From the NCBI GenBank assembly GCA_030704615.1, contig CM060731.1, forward strand, positions 21,142,001-21,206,000: a DNA stretch of 64,000 nucleotides, read 5' to 3'. Positions 13,113 through 22,380 of the stretch are shown here, one piece after another. The DNA comes from Takakia lepidozioides. Taxonomy: Eukaryota > Streptophyta > Takakiopsida > Takakiales > Takakiaceae. Under the pieces are notes generated by a model that was given only the letters and a program-made list of their open reading frames with translations, had not been told where the DNA came from and did no database searches. A program made the translations under genes and the position numbers. The number at the start of each line of letters is the position of its first letter. The stretch's first letter is position 1.

Positions 13113-13979
13113 TCAGACAATCAGAAACTGAGCACTAGGATTATATACAAGGAAGGCAATGAAACCGATGTTGGCAACCATGAATGACCAGGTAGGTGGG
13201 GCACCGAGAAGAAATGGACGCCGCTCACGCGCCTTTCTATAAATCCGTCGCTTTTCCTCCTCCGATGCAAACCGTTCCGGTGGCCATTGCAGCCCCTTTG
13301 CAAGAAATGGTGGTGGTGGTGAGTGCCATGGCATTTTGTTCTCCCAAGAAGTTTCCGGGAACCCCAATCTCTGGACCTTTCCCCAAAACTTTCCAGTCCT
13401 CTTGAGAAATTCTCGTACGTCGTCGATATCTAACAGGGGCTGTTGGCCAGCCACCTCTGCATCGAACGCAGGAGGTGAAACAAACCAGCTGTATTCCACA
13501 TTTGTTTGCTCAGCTGCTGGGGATGCCTTGCCTTCGTCGAAGTTTAGGAGAGAGGGTCCGACCGTTCCAATGTCAAAAACAGAGACCCCTGACGCAGCAT
13601 CATGTGATGGCAGAGTCGAAGTAGAAGAGGAATAAGTTCGGACCTGTGGCTGCTCCTCGGACGTCGGCGAGAATGATTGAGATGCAGAGGGTGATACAGG
13701 ACAGGAGGAAGGACAATGAGAAGAAACCAGAGCAGGGGAGCACGAGGGCAGATCGGGCAGTAGAGAAACTGTATTCTTGATCCCCAAAGCTTTTCTCACA
13801 GACTTTCGCACATCCTCAATGTCAACAAGGGGCCGTTTGTGTTTAGAGCCCTCGCTCCAAACAGATGGTGTAGGACCTTCTGATGAACTCGCAGCTGGTG
13901 CCAAGCTACGAACCCTCCGAAATGCTAACCCCAATATCACAACAGGATTATTCGAGCGCTCCATATCCATATCCACCAT
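13113..13979 (-). CDS. Single-exon protein of unknown function with a C-terminal membrane segment
   Basis: An uninterrupted frame of 288 codons from ATG 13979 (MVDMDMERSNN) to the stop at 13113. I do not recognise a named family. The protein has a short motif twice, RPLVDIEDVRKSVRKALG at about residues 49-66 and PLLDIDDVREFLKRTGKFWG at about 180-199, separated by a Ser/Pro-rich linker that is probably disordered. The last 25 residues (FMVANIGFIAFLVYNPSAQF) look like a single membrane helix ending almost at the C terminus, as in tail-anchored proteins. The frame could extend upstream only through a non-ATG codon. It is divergent from the trihelix gene, with 360 bp between start codons. The sustained frame, repeated motif and membrane tail argue for a real gene. 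Confidence 0.6.
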   Translation of the reverse strand: MVDMDMERSNNPVVILGLAFRRVRSLAPAASSSEGPTPSVWSEGSKHKRPLVDIEDVRKSVRKALGIKNTVSLLPDLPSCSPALVSSHCPSSCPVSPSASQSFSPTSEEQPQVRTYSSSTSTLPSHDAASGVSVFDIGTVGPSLLNFDEGKASPAAEQTNVEYSWFVSPPAFDAEVAGQQPLLDIDDVREFLKRTGKFWGKVQRLGFPETSWENKMPWHSPPPPFLAKGLQWPPERFASEEEKRRIYRKARERRPFLLGAPPTWSFMVANIGFIAFLVYNPSAQFLIV

Positions 13980-14339
13980 GGAAGGTGCCCTTGGAGCACC
14001 CTTGTTGATGGGCAGCAGCAATTTGTCTGGTATGGAAGATACAAGATACAGTCGCAGATGGGTTCATTCCAATCTCCCAGCGTATCGCCGGTGTGGCTAG
14101 CTGACTTTCGGAGGAGAGAGAGACAAACATGCAACAGCGCTAGGTGTCCTGGCCCGCCATATTTAGAGGGCGCTTTGCAATTTCCCTCTGAGCTGTGCGT
14201 TTGTCGTATGTGAGTTTTAGTGGGTGCAGCCTTCTACTTTTGCAGCCGGCTCTAAACCAGCAGATTGATCACCGCAGCAAGACCAGCGAGCTTGCAAGCT
14301 TGTGAGGGAGGGGTTTAGTGTTTGCTAGTTGATGCAGTC
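13980..14339. promoter_or_regulatory. Shared upstream region between two divergent single-exon genes
   Basis: This 360-bp interval lies between the ATG of the minus-strand membrane protein and the ATG of the plus-strand trihelix-like gene and must contain both leaders and promoters. No specific element is identified. It is called from geometry only. Confidence 0.4.
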
Positions 14340-15224
14340 ATGGCACCGGCTCGGCGGGGCGCAAGACCGCAGTCACAAGCAGAGTTATGGCCTGACTCGG
14401 CAGTACAGCATTTCTTGGATGTTTACAACGGTAAGTGCCTTGAACTCCGGGAGAGACGTTTGAGGGAGAAGGATTGGCATGATGTACAGCTAGAATTGCA
14501 CAAGAGAGAGGGCACGCCTTTTCCAAAGGGGCTCAAGCAGCTTAAGCACAAACTGGATGGCCTAATTAAGCGATACAAGAGCGAGAAGGAGCGTCAAACC
14601 ATTGTCGGTGTGGCATCCTCTTGGCGGTGGTTTGCGGCAATGGAGGTTATGCTTAGATCGAACCCCAAGATGGCATCAGGTGCAGTGGATGGTGATAACC
14701 GAAATTCAGCTCTTCAGCTTGAGGAGGATGACATGGCGGGCAATGATGTTGAAGATATGGTGCCGGAAACTGGAGGGGTGGAAACAAGGACACCGCCTCC
14801 GAGGGACACGGCTTGTTTTCATGATCTCGTGGGAGATGGTTTGCCTGATACTCCACCAATTGAGAGCACAAAGTTTCCAGAGCAGGTGCCCTGCAGTCCC
14901 AATCCAGACCAGATGCAAGCGCAGCGAATTGGGGTCGCGGTTAAGACCATCAGTAAGCAGGGCAAGCGCAAGTCCTCAATTGACAGCCCTGCTGTGAGAG
15001 ATCTTGCAAAGGCGATACGTGAGTTCACTGATGTGTATGCCCGTCATGAACGTGCAAGATACGAAGCAAGAAGGGAGGAAGTGAGAGAGAGGGAGAGGAA
15101 TGAGCAAGCTCGGCTCATAATGTTGGCAAACATGGAGGCCAGTAAAAATATATTTCGATTGGAGGTGGCCAAAATCTTTGCAGCAATGGTCAAGCAGCCT
15201 CCTCCGGATCCACGACATGAATAG
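14340..15224 (+). CDS. Trihelix-like (Myb/SANT-type) putative transcription factor
   Basis: Single exon of 294 residues from the first in-frame ATG (MAPARRGARPQ). Residues about 15-108 form a Myb/SANT-like trihelix domain: a first helix around WPDSAVQHFLDVY, a second around KDWHDVQLELHKREG, a lysine-rich stretch with KQLKHKLDGLIKRYK, and a third around SSWRWFAAMEVML. These carry the spaced tryptophans typical of trihelix DNA-binding domains. The middle is acidic and Pro/Ser-rich. The C terminus (about 215-285) is an Arg/Glu-rich helix, probably a coiled coil for dimerisation, an arrangement seen in trihelix factors. It probably acts in the nucleus as a DNA-binding regulator. A domesticated transposase-derived Myb/SANT protein is the main alternative. 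Confidence 0.75.
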   Translation: MAPARRGARPQSQAELWPDSAVQHFLDVYNGKCLELRERRLREKDWHDVQLELHKREGTPFPKGLKQLKHKLDGLIKRYKSEKERQTIVGVASSWRWFAAMEVMLRSNPKMASGAVDGDNRNSALQLEEDDMAGNDVEDMVPETGGVETRTPPPRDTACFHDLVGDGLPDTPPIESTKFPEQVPCSPNPDQMQAQRIGVAVKTISKQGKRKSSIDSPAVRDLAKAIREFTDVYARHERARYEARREEVRERERNEQARLIMLANMEASKNIFRLEVAKIFAAMVKQPPPDPRHE

Positions 15225-16412
15225 GTATGAAAACTTACACATCCCTCCTGGGAGTAATCCTCCAGTAGTGCTAATTGTAATTTTTTTCTCTCCATCATCT
15301 TGTTCTTGAGTCCAATGCTCCCCATTCAGTTTACAAAAGTCATGTTAGAAAATAACGAGCAACAATTCCTCGAGCAAGACATGCAAAGGCAACTATGCAA
15401 GATAGACCACCTGTTTCCAGAAGTTGGAAATTTTACTAGCCCTCTGGCCTTAGTTGTATGCACACTGTAAGGGAGTGCCTCTTCCATGTGCAGAATAGGG
15501 TTTCTGCTGAAATGGGGAGACTTGCCACTGCTCTCCACAGAGCAGGTGATGACATAAGTTGATGGATATATCGGGTTGGAAGCATCACAGCTACTACTTG
15601 AGAATTACATGCAACAGCTAGACAATTTTTCTAGCCCAGAACCTTGCAAGAGTGATGGCTGGTTTTGATGCCAGGGCTCCAAGGAAACATGAATAGACAT
15701 GTAGATTACTTTTTCGAGTCTCTAAAGTGGGTGTGTTGGATTGATGCAGGATCGACAGTGTTCTAGGTCCAGCCTAGCAGAATGACACCCACCTTGGTGA
15801 AAGAAGGTTGTACACAAGTGCAAGAGACACCCTTGTGGTTCTCCTCCTAGCAGATGTCAGCATCCGCTCAAGAACCTGAAATTTCTTCTTTCCACTCAAC
15901 ACTCCCATCAACAGGGTATCCACAGCGGTATGGGTGCCAGCAAGCAACATTCCGCAAGAACTTCATTCTCACAGTGGTTAGAATGATGACAGGCTTACAC
16001 ACAGCTCATGGAGGCCTGGCTGCATGTTGCAAGACATGTAAATGTGGAGGATACATTGCGTGATCCCCCCATGTCAACAGCAAAGGGCCATTAGAAAGAG
16101 CCCAGTAGACGTCAAAGATGAACAAGGCACTCATTTATGCACACAGCTTTCTCACACTTGAGCTAGCAAGTCTTCCCTTACAAGAAAAGCAGCTTTGTGA
16201 GGGCACTGCAAGAGGTTGTCTTGAGTTGTCTTCAATTTTTCAGTTTCTGATTGCCTGCGTACCTTGTTGTAGTTTATCTCACAAGTACCCTGGGCCACAT
16301 TCACATCTAAGAGTACCTTGCTATGGCCACTGCAGGTATGGAGTGCACATGGTACTGCCTCAGACATTTCAAACATTTCTTTGGGAGTAGATCTCCTTTA
16401 AAGAGAGTTGAC
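15225..16412. other. Intergenic stretch without a supportable gene
   Basis: This stretch lies between two convergent genes, so it contains the 3' ends of both. Only short frames without domains are seen on either strand. Confidence 0.5.
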
Positions 16413-18638
16413 CTAGTTAAAGAGAGCTGCAAGAGGGTCTTTGTAGCAATTGGTGGTATCGGTTCCTGAGTAGTCATCTGGTTGGAAGTCCTTACAAAGG
16501 ACGTTGATGCTTGCATCCATCCCTTCGCATTTCATACCACTGAGGCCAGCAATCACTGAGAGTGCCGCCTGGTCTTGGCGATGATTCTGTCTGTCGGAAC
16601 CATCAGGCTCGATGCATTGACGAGTATTAGAGCATTCATACCACGGCCTGAGCACCTCTGTGTACCTGCGAAAGGCCATTGTGTTTCTGGATTGAGATTC
16701 TAACTTCAAGGTTTCAAGATTCATGAGGGACATTGACACACAGACGCCCCTTCACAAAGATGAGAGTTCTCAAACGAGCTGCTAGAACTTGTAGCGGATC
16801 ACTTACGTCTTCAGTGTGAAGCCACAAAGTGAGGCATCGCAGAGTTGCTGGTCCAAAAGGGCTGGAAAATCGGCTCGAAGGTATCGGAGCTCCTCCTTGT
16901 AGGTCAGTTGGCCCACTTTTCCCTCACCGCTTCTCGAAGAAAATCCTCGGGCGAGGAGGTTGTCGAGAGTCTGGACTACAGACTCTGAGTCGAGATAACG
17001 ACAACCGGCATCTTGCCATACCGCAATTCCACGCTCCAATAGCACTGTGTGAATCATTGTTGCCTTCGAGACATACAGACCTGCATCTGAGCTCACAAAA
17101 ATCGTTTCAAGACACAAAGAAGTATCTTCGAGAGTCAAAATCAGCGAGGGTTCTTGTATCTCAAAAATACAGGTAAGTACCTACTGCGAGCTCCAGTACT
17201 GAGTTTCTGCTCCTTGACGGATCTCTAATCTGGCCACCTTAGAGAAAAGCACCTCTACAGTGTGAACAAACTACTCTTGGTCACGGAGTTGTCGTTCTCA
17301 CCTGCACCATCAGGAACGGCGCCATTGTCTATTTCATTTGTCTGATTCCACGCAGGAGAAGTTGAGAGATTATACTGGCGAACCTCTGTGGCAATCCTGT
17401 ACCTTTCATTGAGCTCCTCCACCACGCAGTCAAGAAGTGCCCTGTGAACTCGATTGAAATCCCCCATCGCCCAAACAACTACAGACACGTTATGCTTTGA
17501 TTGTCCCGCTGCTGCCTTGCCTAAGGACCGGAGCATTAGAAGACCCACAGCAAGATGGTTGCTGCTGAAGCCTGTCACAAAAGTGGGTCTCCAGTCAGGC
17601 ACTGCTGGGGGATTCCAGTCCGGATCTTCAGCGTCTAAGTCCACTGTCACAATGCTCTCCCAGAATATTTCATCGCCTCCAGCCAGCAAAAGCTGCGGTA
17701 CAAAGCGCTTTGTTTTCCCCACCACCAGATGTTTGCATTGTACCTGCAAAACAGTGTTCCAACATGTTTGTGACAGATGAATTTGATCAACCTTTCAACA
17801 CAGGACCTCTGGAATCGGTAATTGGGCGTTGATGGGCTATGCAGAGATGAACCTAACGGAGCAGTACTGCCTGAGCAGCGTTACCTTCCAGCACGGTCCG
17901 CCTCTAAAATGAACTGGAGTGTGCTTGGAGATACTGGCATAGAAGGTCTCCAATCCCTGCACATTCAATAATCCAGTTGACGAGCAAGTTGTGAATAGGT
18001 GTACATACCTGGGTCTCCATCGCTCGAAGCTCGTCGAGATCGGTGCAGACAGCTGATGGACCCAGGGAGTCCTTTACCATTTTGCAGACTAAAGATGGAT
18101 AGTCCACTCCCACCAAAATTTCACGTGAGTAGATCGAACTTTCGGTGGAATTCGCATCTACAATATCCAACTTGGTAGATTTCTGGGCCGTCAGAGTCTG
18201 CTGCTGATGTGATCTCTCTACTTCGTCAAACAGTCTGTAAAGCAGAGAGTATGGAAGTGCTTTTAGATTGGGTTGGCCACCATCATCTCCAATAGTTATC
18301 ATGAGACAGACCCCGTATTTTGGTAGATTATTGGAGGTATGGTTAGTACTCGAGCTAGGGGCAGGCCGCTTAGATGATCCTGGCAGAATTCCCCTACATG
18401 AATATGCGCGTGGTGCAATCACCCAATCAATACCAGTCTGAAAATATGGCCGCACCCCTACGATGGGCTCGTTGTACAGAACAAAGACTCCCAATGTCAC
18501 GATAAATAAACCTCCGATAGGCATCCAGGCTGAGTGCGATTTCTTCCTGCTGAACATGATTGGCCTGTCAAACTCTGTGTGAGTGCGACTTAGCTCCAGA
18601 GTTCTCATAGTGGAAGTCGTGCTACCTAGAAACTGCAT
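16413..18638 (-). CDS. Type II membrane protein, nucleotide-sugar-transferase-like (DUF1647-type)
   Basis: Five exons join in frame: 18638-18009, 17956-17885, 17743-17302, 17080-16807 and 16665-16413, giving about 556 residues. A short basic N terminus is followed by one membrane helix at about 38-55 (WMPIGGLFIVTLGVFVLY), as in Golgi type II enzymes. The lumenal part contains TFVTGFSSNHLAVGLLMLRS and VVVWAMGDFN (a Rossmann-like strand), then RGIAVWQDAGCRYLD, and near the end RQNHRQDQAALSVI, an order I associate with GT-A-like families such as DUF1647. The acceptor sugar and product cannot be read from sequence. All five borders have acceptable GT-AG sites, the last intron having a perfect GTAAGT donor. 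The family name is my recollection and needs a profile search; the gene model itself is firm. Confidence 0.75.
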
Positions 18639-18956
18639 GCATGTGTATTGGTGACAGTTCCATCTCTCTACTTATCCAAGGAGCTGCGACCCCGTCTGGT
18701 ATTTTCTCCACCCTATCGGCAGGGTTGAAGCAAGGGCGTCGATGAATTGAGTCGGACCCAGCGCTCGTGGAAGATAGATTTACGACAAGCAACAAGACGA
18801 TGATCAGTCGATATTCAAACTCTTGCCAGACATTGCATCTGGGCAGACGATCATGCCCCTCAATTGTTGAACAGATGTGCGTGTGCGTGCGGGAGCAGAG
18901 CAACTGGCCATGCAAATTGGTAAGCTGCTAATGAGCCCTGTACGTACAAATCTTTG

Positions 18957-19432
18957 CACGAATGATACAGTATTTTGTTCGGAATCTACTCGAATCTGCA
19001 ATACATCTAACAACAGTTTTCAAAATTCGAAGAGAGACCTCAGAAGTGGCTCGTCGTTTATTTTGAGATATTGATGGATCCCAAAAAACTTCGATTATGA
19101 GAAACAAGATCAGATATAGACTTCGGAAAACTAGCACGATTGAAACGATTGACAGTTGACCAACATTAACAATTCATGCACAGCCTTCTCAAGCGAGCTG
19201 GCAGTAAGTACAAGCTGCACCAGAAAGCGGTGAGCACAATGCAGATCACTCTGCACGAATGATACAGAATTTTGTTGGGATCTCCCTAAGCAAGAGATGC
19301 AACACATCTACAACGGTTATCAAAATTTGAGGAAACAGCTTAGCAGTGGTCTCATCATCACCGTCTCCAACCAGGTTAAGTTGCTCGATCTCTCGATCCA
19401 ACGTTTAACGGTTGTGGATTACGAGAAACAAG
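18957..19432. repeat. Diverged direct duplication upstream of the transferase-like gene
   Basis: Two blocks, about 18957-19111 and 19254-19432, share the same order of words: CACGAATGATACAG, ATTTTGTT, a CAACA-rich word, CAAAATT(C/T)GA, and finally TTACGAGAAACAAG against TTATGAGAAACAAG. They are partly diverged and of slightly different length. I see no protein in them. They could be two copies of an unrecognised repeat or an old local duplication. Confidence 0.55.
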
Positions 19433-19676
19433 CGAATGAGAACCCGAACATTATTTATGCATGTGCACGAAACGGGTGCTAGGCATGGGATGGCTTGCAG
19501 AGCATTGTGCAGTTGACCCAAGTGCGAGAAGGTGGGGAGGGAATGTTGGAGGTTCGTGCAGTGAGGAAGTAGAAGAGTGTGGAGGTGGTCGGTCCTGCCT
19601 AGTGCTAAGTGCAGTCGTGCTGGTCGTGGCCTTCAACCATGTGCACCACGTTGTGCCGCCCTCCTTCTCCCAGCAG

Positions 19677-19745
19677 GTAGCCAAGTGGTTGGGTATTGTT
19701 TGCCTCTGCATAACCTGGGTGATCCTGGGTTCAATCCTTCAGCAT
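19677..19745 (+). mobile_element. tRNA-like SINE head
   Basis: The stretch GTAGCCAAGTGGTTGGG (19677 on) resembles a pol III A box, and GGGTTCAATCC (19728-19738) matches a B box with tRNA-like spacing. It does not carry the conserved body seen in the neighbouring copy at 19914, so it is a truncated or different tRNA-derived element. Confidence 0.5.
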
Positions 19746-19913
19746 GTTTCTTCACACCGTCCATTGGGCCTAGATGTTTTCAGGGTAGTTCCGTTGAAGT
19801 TGGGGGGAGGTTCGGAAAAGCTCGCTCATGCTCATGCGCTCACCGCTCATGCATTTGCAATCCCCCTTCAAGTTCAATGCGTGTTGAGCAGTAGGCTCTG
19901 TAAATTCACCGAC

Positions 19914-20103
19914 AACCAAGTTGTAGCCCAGTGGTGATGGGCAAGTACCACCTTGGGAGTGGTTGTGGGTTCAATCCACCCTTGGTGTCACAATGCAGCA
20001 ACCCTTCGGGGTGAAGAGACACCATAATTTACGCTTCCTTGGGAAGGCGTCAAATATTGTAACTTCAGTTGACGTTAAACAAACTTTATCTTTATCTTTA
20101 TCC
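19914..20103 (+). mobile_element. tRNA-derived SINE with (CTTTAT)n tail
   Basis: The A-box-like word is GTAGCCCAGTGGTGATGGG at 19923 and the B-box-like word GGGTTCAATCC at 19968. These are followed by a body with AAGAGACACCATAATTTACG (20013) and GGAAGGCGTC, and a short T-rich tail with CTTTAT repeats (about 20085-20103). The same body occurs at 21040-21120 and 57047-57090. The tRNA-like head, shared body and variable simple-repeat tail are the hallmarks of a SINE. Confidence 0.8.
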
Positions 20104-20730
20104 GATAATATCATCACCTTGAATGTTGTGCGGGTTAAGACATTTATCCATATTTAACCCAATGGTAAATAAGGGTAAGGATAAATGATTTGTGCAGATG
20201 TACCGTTTTTATATATCCTTGCCCCTGTCACCATAGGTTGTCCTCATAACCACTACCAGTTAGCGGGTGACCTCTCTTGTTACCATTGCCACTAGGGTAG
20301 CCTCCGCCGATGGGAGGTCGGGTAGCGCGTGAGCACAAGGGCATACTCCCTGAATTTTTGCGAAATTTCCGTGAATTTTTCACAATGAAACGAAATTGGC
20401 GAACTAACAATTATGTGAAACTAACACATAAATAACAAGTAGCCCCTATAGCTGATGAACATATTATCCTATAGGCGTCGCTTTTTCTCCATATAACAGG
20501 CGCAAGAGTGGGCAGTGAGGCTTCACCTCAAGTTTAAGGTCATCACCCATGGATAATTTTGCAGGGCGAAACCAGCATGAGAAGAAATCACACTGTAGCT
20601 GAAAAGATGAGTATGTCACTATTAAAGCCCTCACCCATTTCGATTGTTGGGTGATGGGATTTCGTATAGAAAGTTTTGACTCAAGCTATATCACTAAGGG
20701 TTTCTCAATGCGAAACCCACTGCTACTTAA

Positions 20731-20864
20731 GTTTGTGCCCATATCACATATCATTTCTCAATGCGAAATGCGGTTTGTGCCCATATCACATATCATTCCT
20801 CAATGCGAAATGCGGTTTGTGCCCATATCACATATCATTTCTCAATGCGAAATTCGGTTTGTAC
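20731..20864 (+). repeat. 42-bp tandem repeat, three copies plus partial
   Basis: Units start at 20731, 20773 and 20815, with a partial unit at 20857 and a degenerate one just before the array (TTTCTCAATGCGAAA at 20701). Each begins GTTTGTGCCCATATCACA and ends CTCAATGCGAAATGCG, with one or two differences between copies. The unit is 14 codons and a frame stays open through the array (FVPISHIISQCEMR repeated). I have no evidence that it is translated; multiples of three in an open frame can be chance. Confidence 0.9.
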
Positions 20865-21009
20865 CAGTGTTGGCCGGGTATGGCATCTTGACATGCATAT
20901 CCGGCGGTTATTTGCCGGTTATGCACATGTGCATAACCAAAAAGTACCGCGGATATGTAAAATTCTTATAACCGGCCAACATTGGTATGGACATACCAGT
21001 ACAACACTG
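20865..21009. mobile_element. Foldback, hAT-like non-autonomous DNA transposon (MITE)
   Basis: The element starts CAGTGTTG and ends CAACACTG, an inverted terminal match of the hAT type (CAG-G start). Inside, GTTGGCCGG near the left end is inverted near the right end (CCGGCCAAC), and the centre is a perfect 22-bp palindrome at 20917-20938. There is no coding capacity. Flanking octamers (20857-20864 and 21010-21017) match at only four of eight positions, so a target-site duplication is not convincing. The last 20 bases are found inverted at 54332-54351. Confidence 0.65.
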
Positions 21010-21029
21010 GTTCAGTCCACACCGATTGA

Positions 21030-21139
21030 TGTCACAAAAAATGTCCACATTCCAGCCGGAAGGCAACAGGCCTTCTGGGTCAAGAGACACCATAATTTCC
21101 GCTTTCTTAGGGAGGTGTCATGTATTATTATTATTATTG
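21030..21139 (+). mobile_element. SINE body copy with (TTA)n tail
   Basis: It contains CAAGAGACACCATAATTTCC (21081) and GGAGGTGTC, the same body as the SINE at 19914, preceded by a TCCACATTCCAGCCGGAAGG word also seen in diverged form at 57013, and ends in a TTA repeat at 21123-21138. The tRNA-like head is missing, probably replaced by the adjacent foldback element. Confidence 0.7.
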
Positions 21140-21359
21140 GCTCTGTCCCGAAAGGGATATAGGCCCGCATTGTGGAGACATCTTGCCTAGGGGGAGAACT
21201 AGGCTTATCCATTAAGCCTAGTCTATGGAGGGTTGATGGGTATGATTCATGAAGCCGAGGAAAAAGTATAAAACAACAACCCCAAAATCACCCAAGGAAA
21301 GAGCAAGGAGCCTCTTGTGGCGGAGCCGCTTGTTATACATAGCACATCCAACAATGTAG

Positions 21360-21440
21360 CAGAATTTGAACCCAAAATCACCTGGGTGGCACTCAGTGCT
21401 ACTCTATCCACTGCAATCCAACTGACTATATAGTAGACTT
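21360..21440 (-). mobile_element. tRNA-like SINE head on the minus strand
   Basis: On the minus strand the segment reads GGATTGCAGTGGATAGAGTAG, about 35 bases, then GGGTTCAAATTC, giving A-box- and B-box-like words at tRNA-like spacing. It is degraded, and no clear body or tail is recognised. Confidence 0.45.
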
Positions 21441-21523
21441 CTTAAAAATTCAAAAAGTTAATAATTTTTGAAATCCCAAGTGATGAGTCACTCATGACAA
21501 ATCATTGTCCTGCATGCATGGGG

Positions 21524-21580
21524 GCTCTGGCCAAGTGGCATGGGGCCTGTGGGTCTGGGGTTCAATCCCCTGGACTATCG
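21524..21580 (+). mobile_element. tRNA-like SINE head
   Basis: CTCTGGCCAAGTGGCATGGGG (21525 on) resembles an A box and GGGGTTCAATCCCC (21557 on) a B box with its stem arms still complementary. No conserved body follows, so it is a fragment or another family. Confidence 0.5.
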
Positions 21581-22380
21581 TCTGCCCTGGGGCCAGTTGT
21601 GAGCTTTAGCGGAGGCAAGCGGGTGTTGTGTGTTGGAGGGCAGCGATGGAGGAGGAGGAGGCACCCGAGATACCGGGGGCAGCATCAGATGCAAGGCTTT
21701 CTGTAAGAGGATCGTACCGGATGGGATGTCCATGAAGCATTTCAGTGATGCAGTAATGGTGTGTTATGTTGGCTGGACTGCATCTCAGGCTTTGGTTTGG
21801 TGAGGATTCTGTGTAGATGTTGACATAAGACTTGGTGTTGCACAGCGCACTTCTGAGCGCAAAATGGAGGTGACAGTGGAGCGAAAGTTTGAGGTAAGTA
21901 TTCGTCGTCTTCATCGTTTTCTGAAACTGGGTTTTCTTATATTGGTGGGAGTGGTAGTCGATGCAATCTAGTTGCAATGAAGAGTTCCCATATCCCGCCA
22001 ACGAAAAGGAGCCTCCTCATTCTTCTTGCATCCACCTCTCTCTGTCTCTGCTGTCTCTGAACGAAAGAGTTCAAGCTTGAAGAGCTAGGGTCTAGAGGTG
22101 GTAATTTGGACTTTTACTTCAAAGTCCAAGTGATTGTCGTGAAGTGATTGTTACTTGTGATTGTTATTTGTTAGTACTGGGAGATGCAAGTAGTGCAATC
22201 ATGAATGATCAGATGTCAATGCGGAGATTTCCAAAATTAACTTCTCGCTATTGAGCTCTGTGAATACATTGAGGTGTTTAATTGGAAGTAAACTGCCGGC
22301 AGTGGATGAAACACAATCGCCAGCTGATTTCATTCTTATTATGTAATTTTGTCAATCTGTGCCATGTGTGAAACTCGACA

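Noticed and set aside
20857-21017. Eight-base target-site duplication around the foldback element
   Set aside because: The flanking octamers agree at only four of eight positions.
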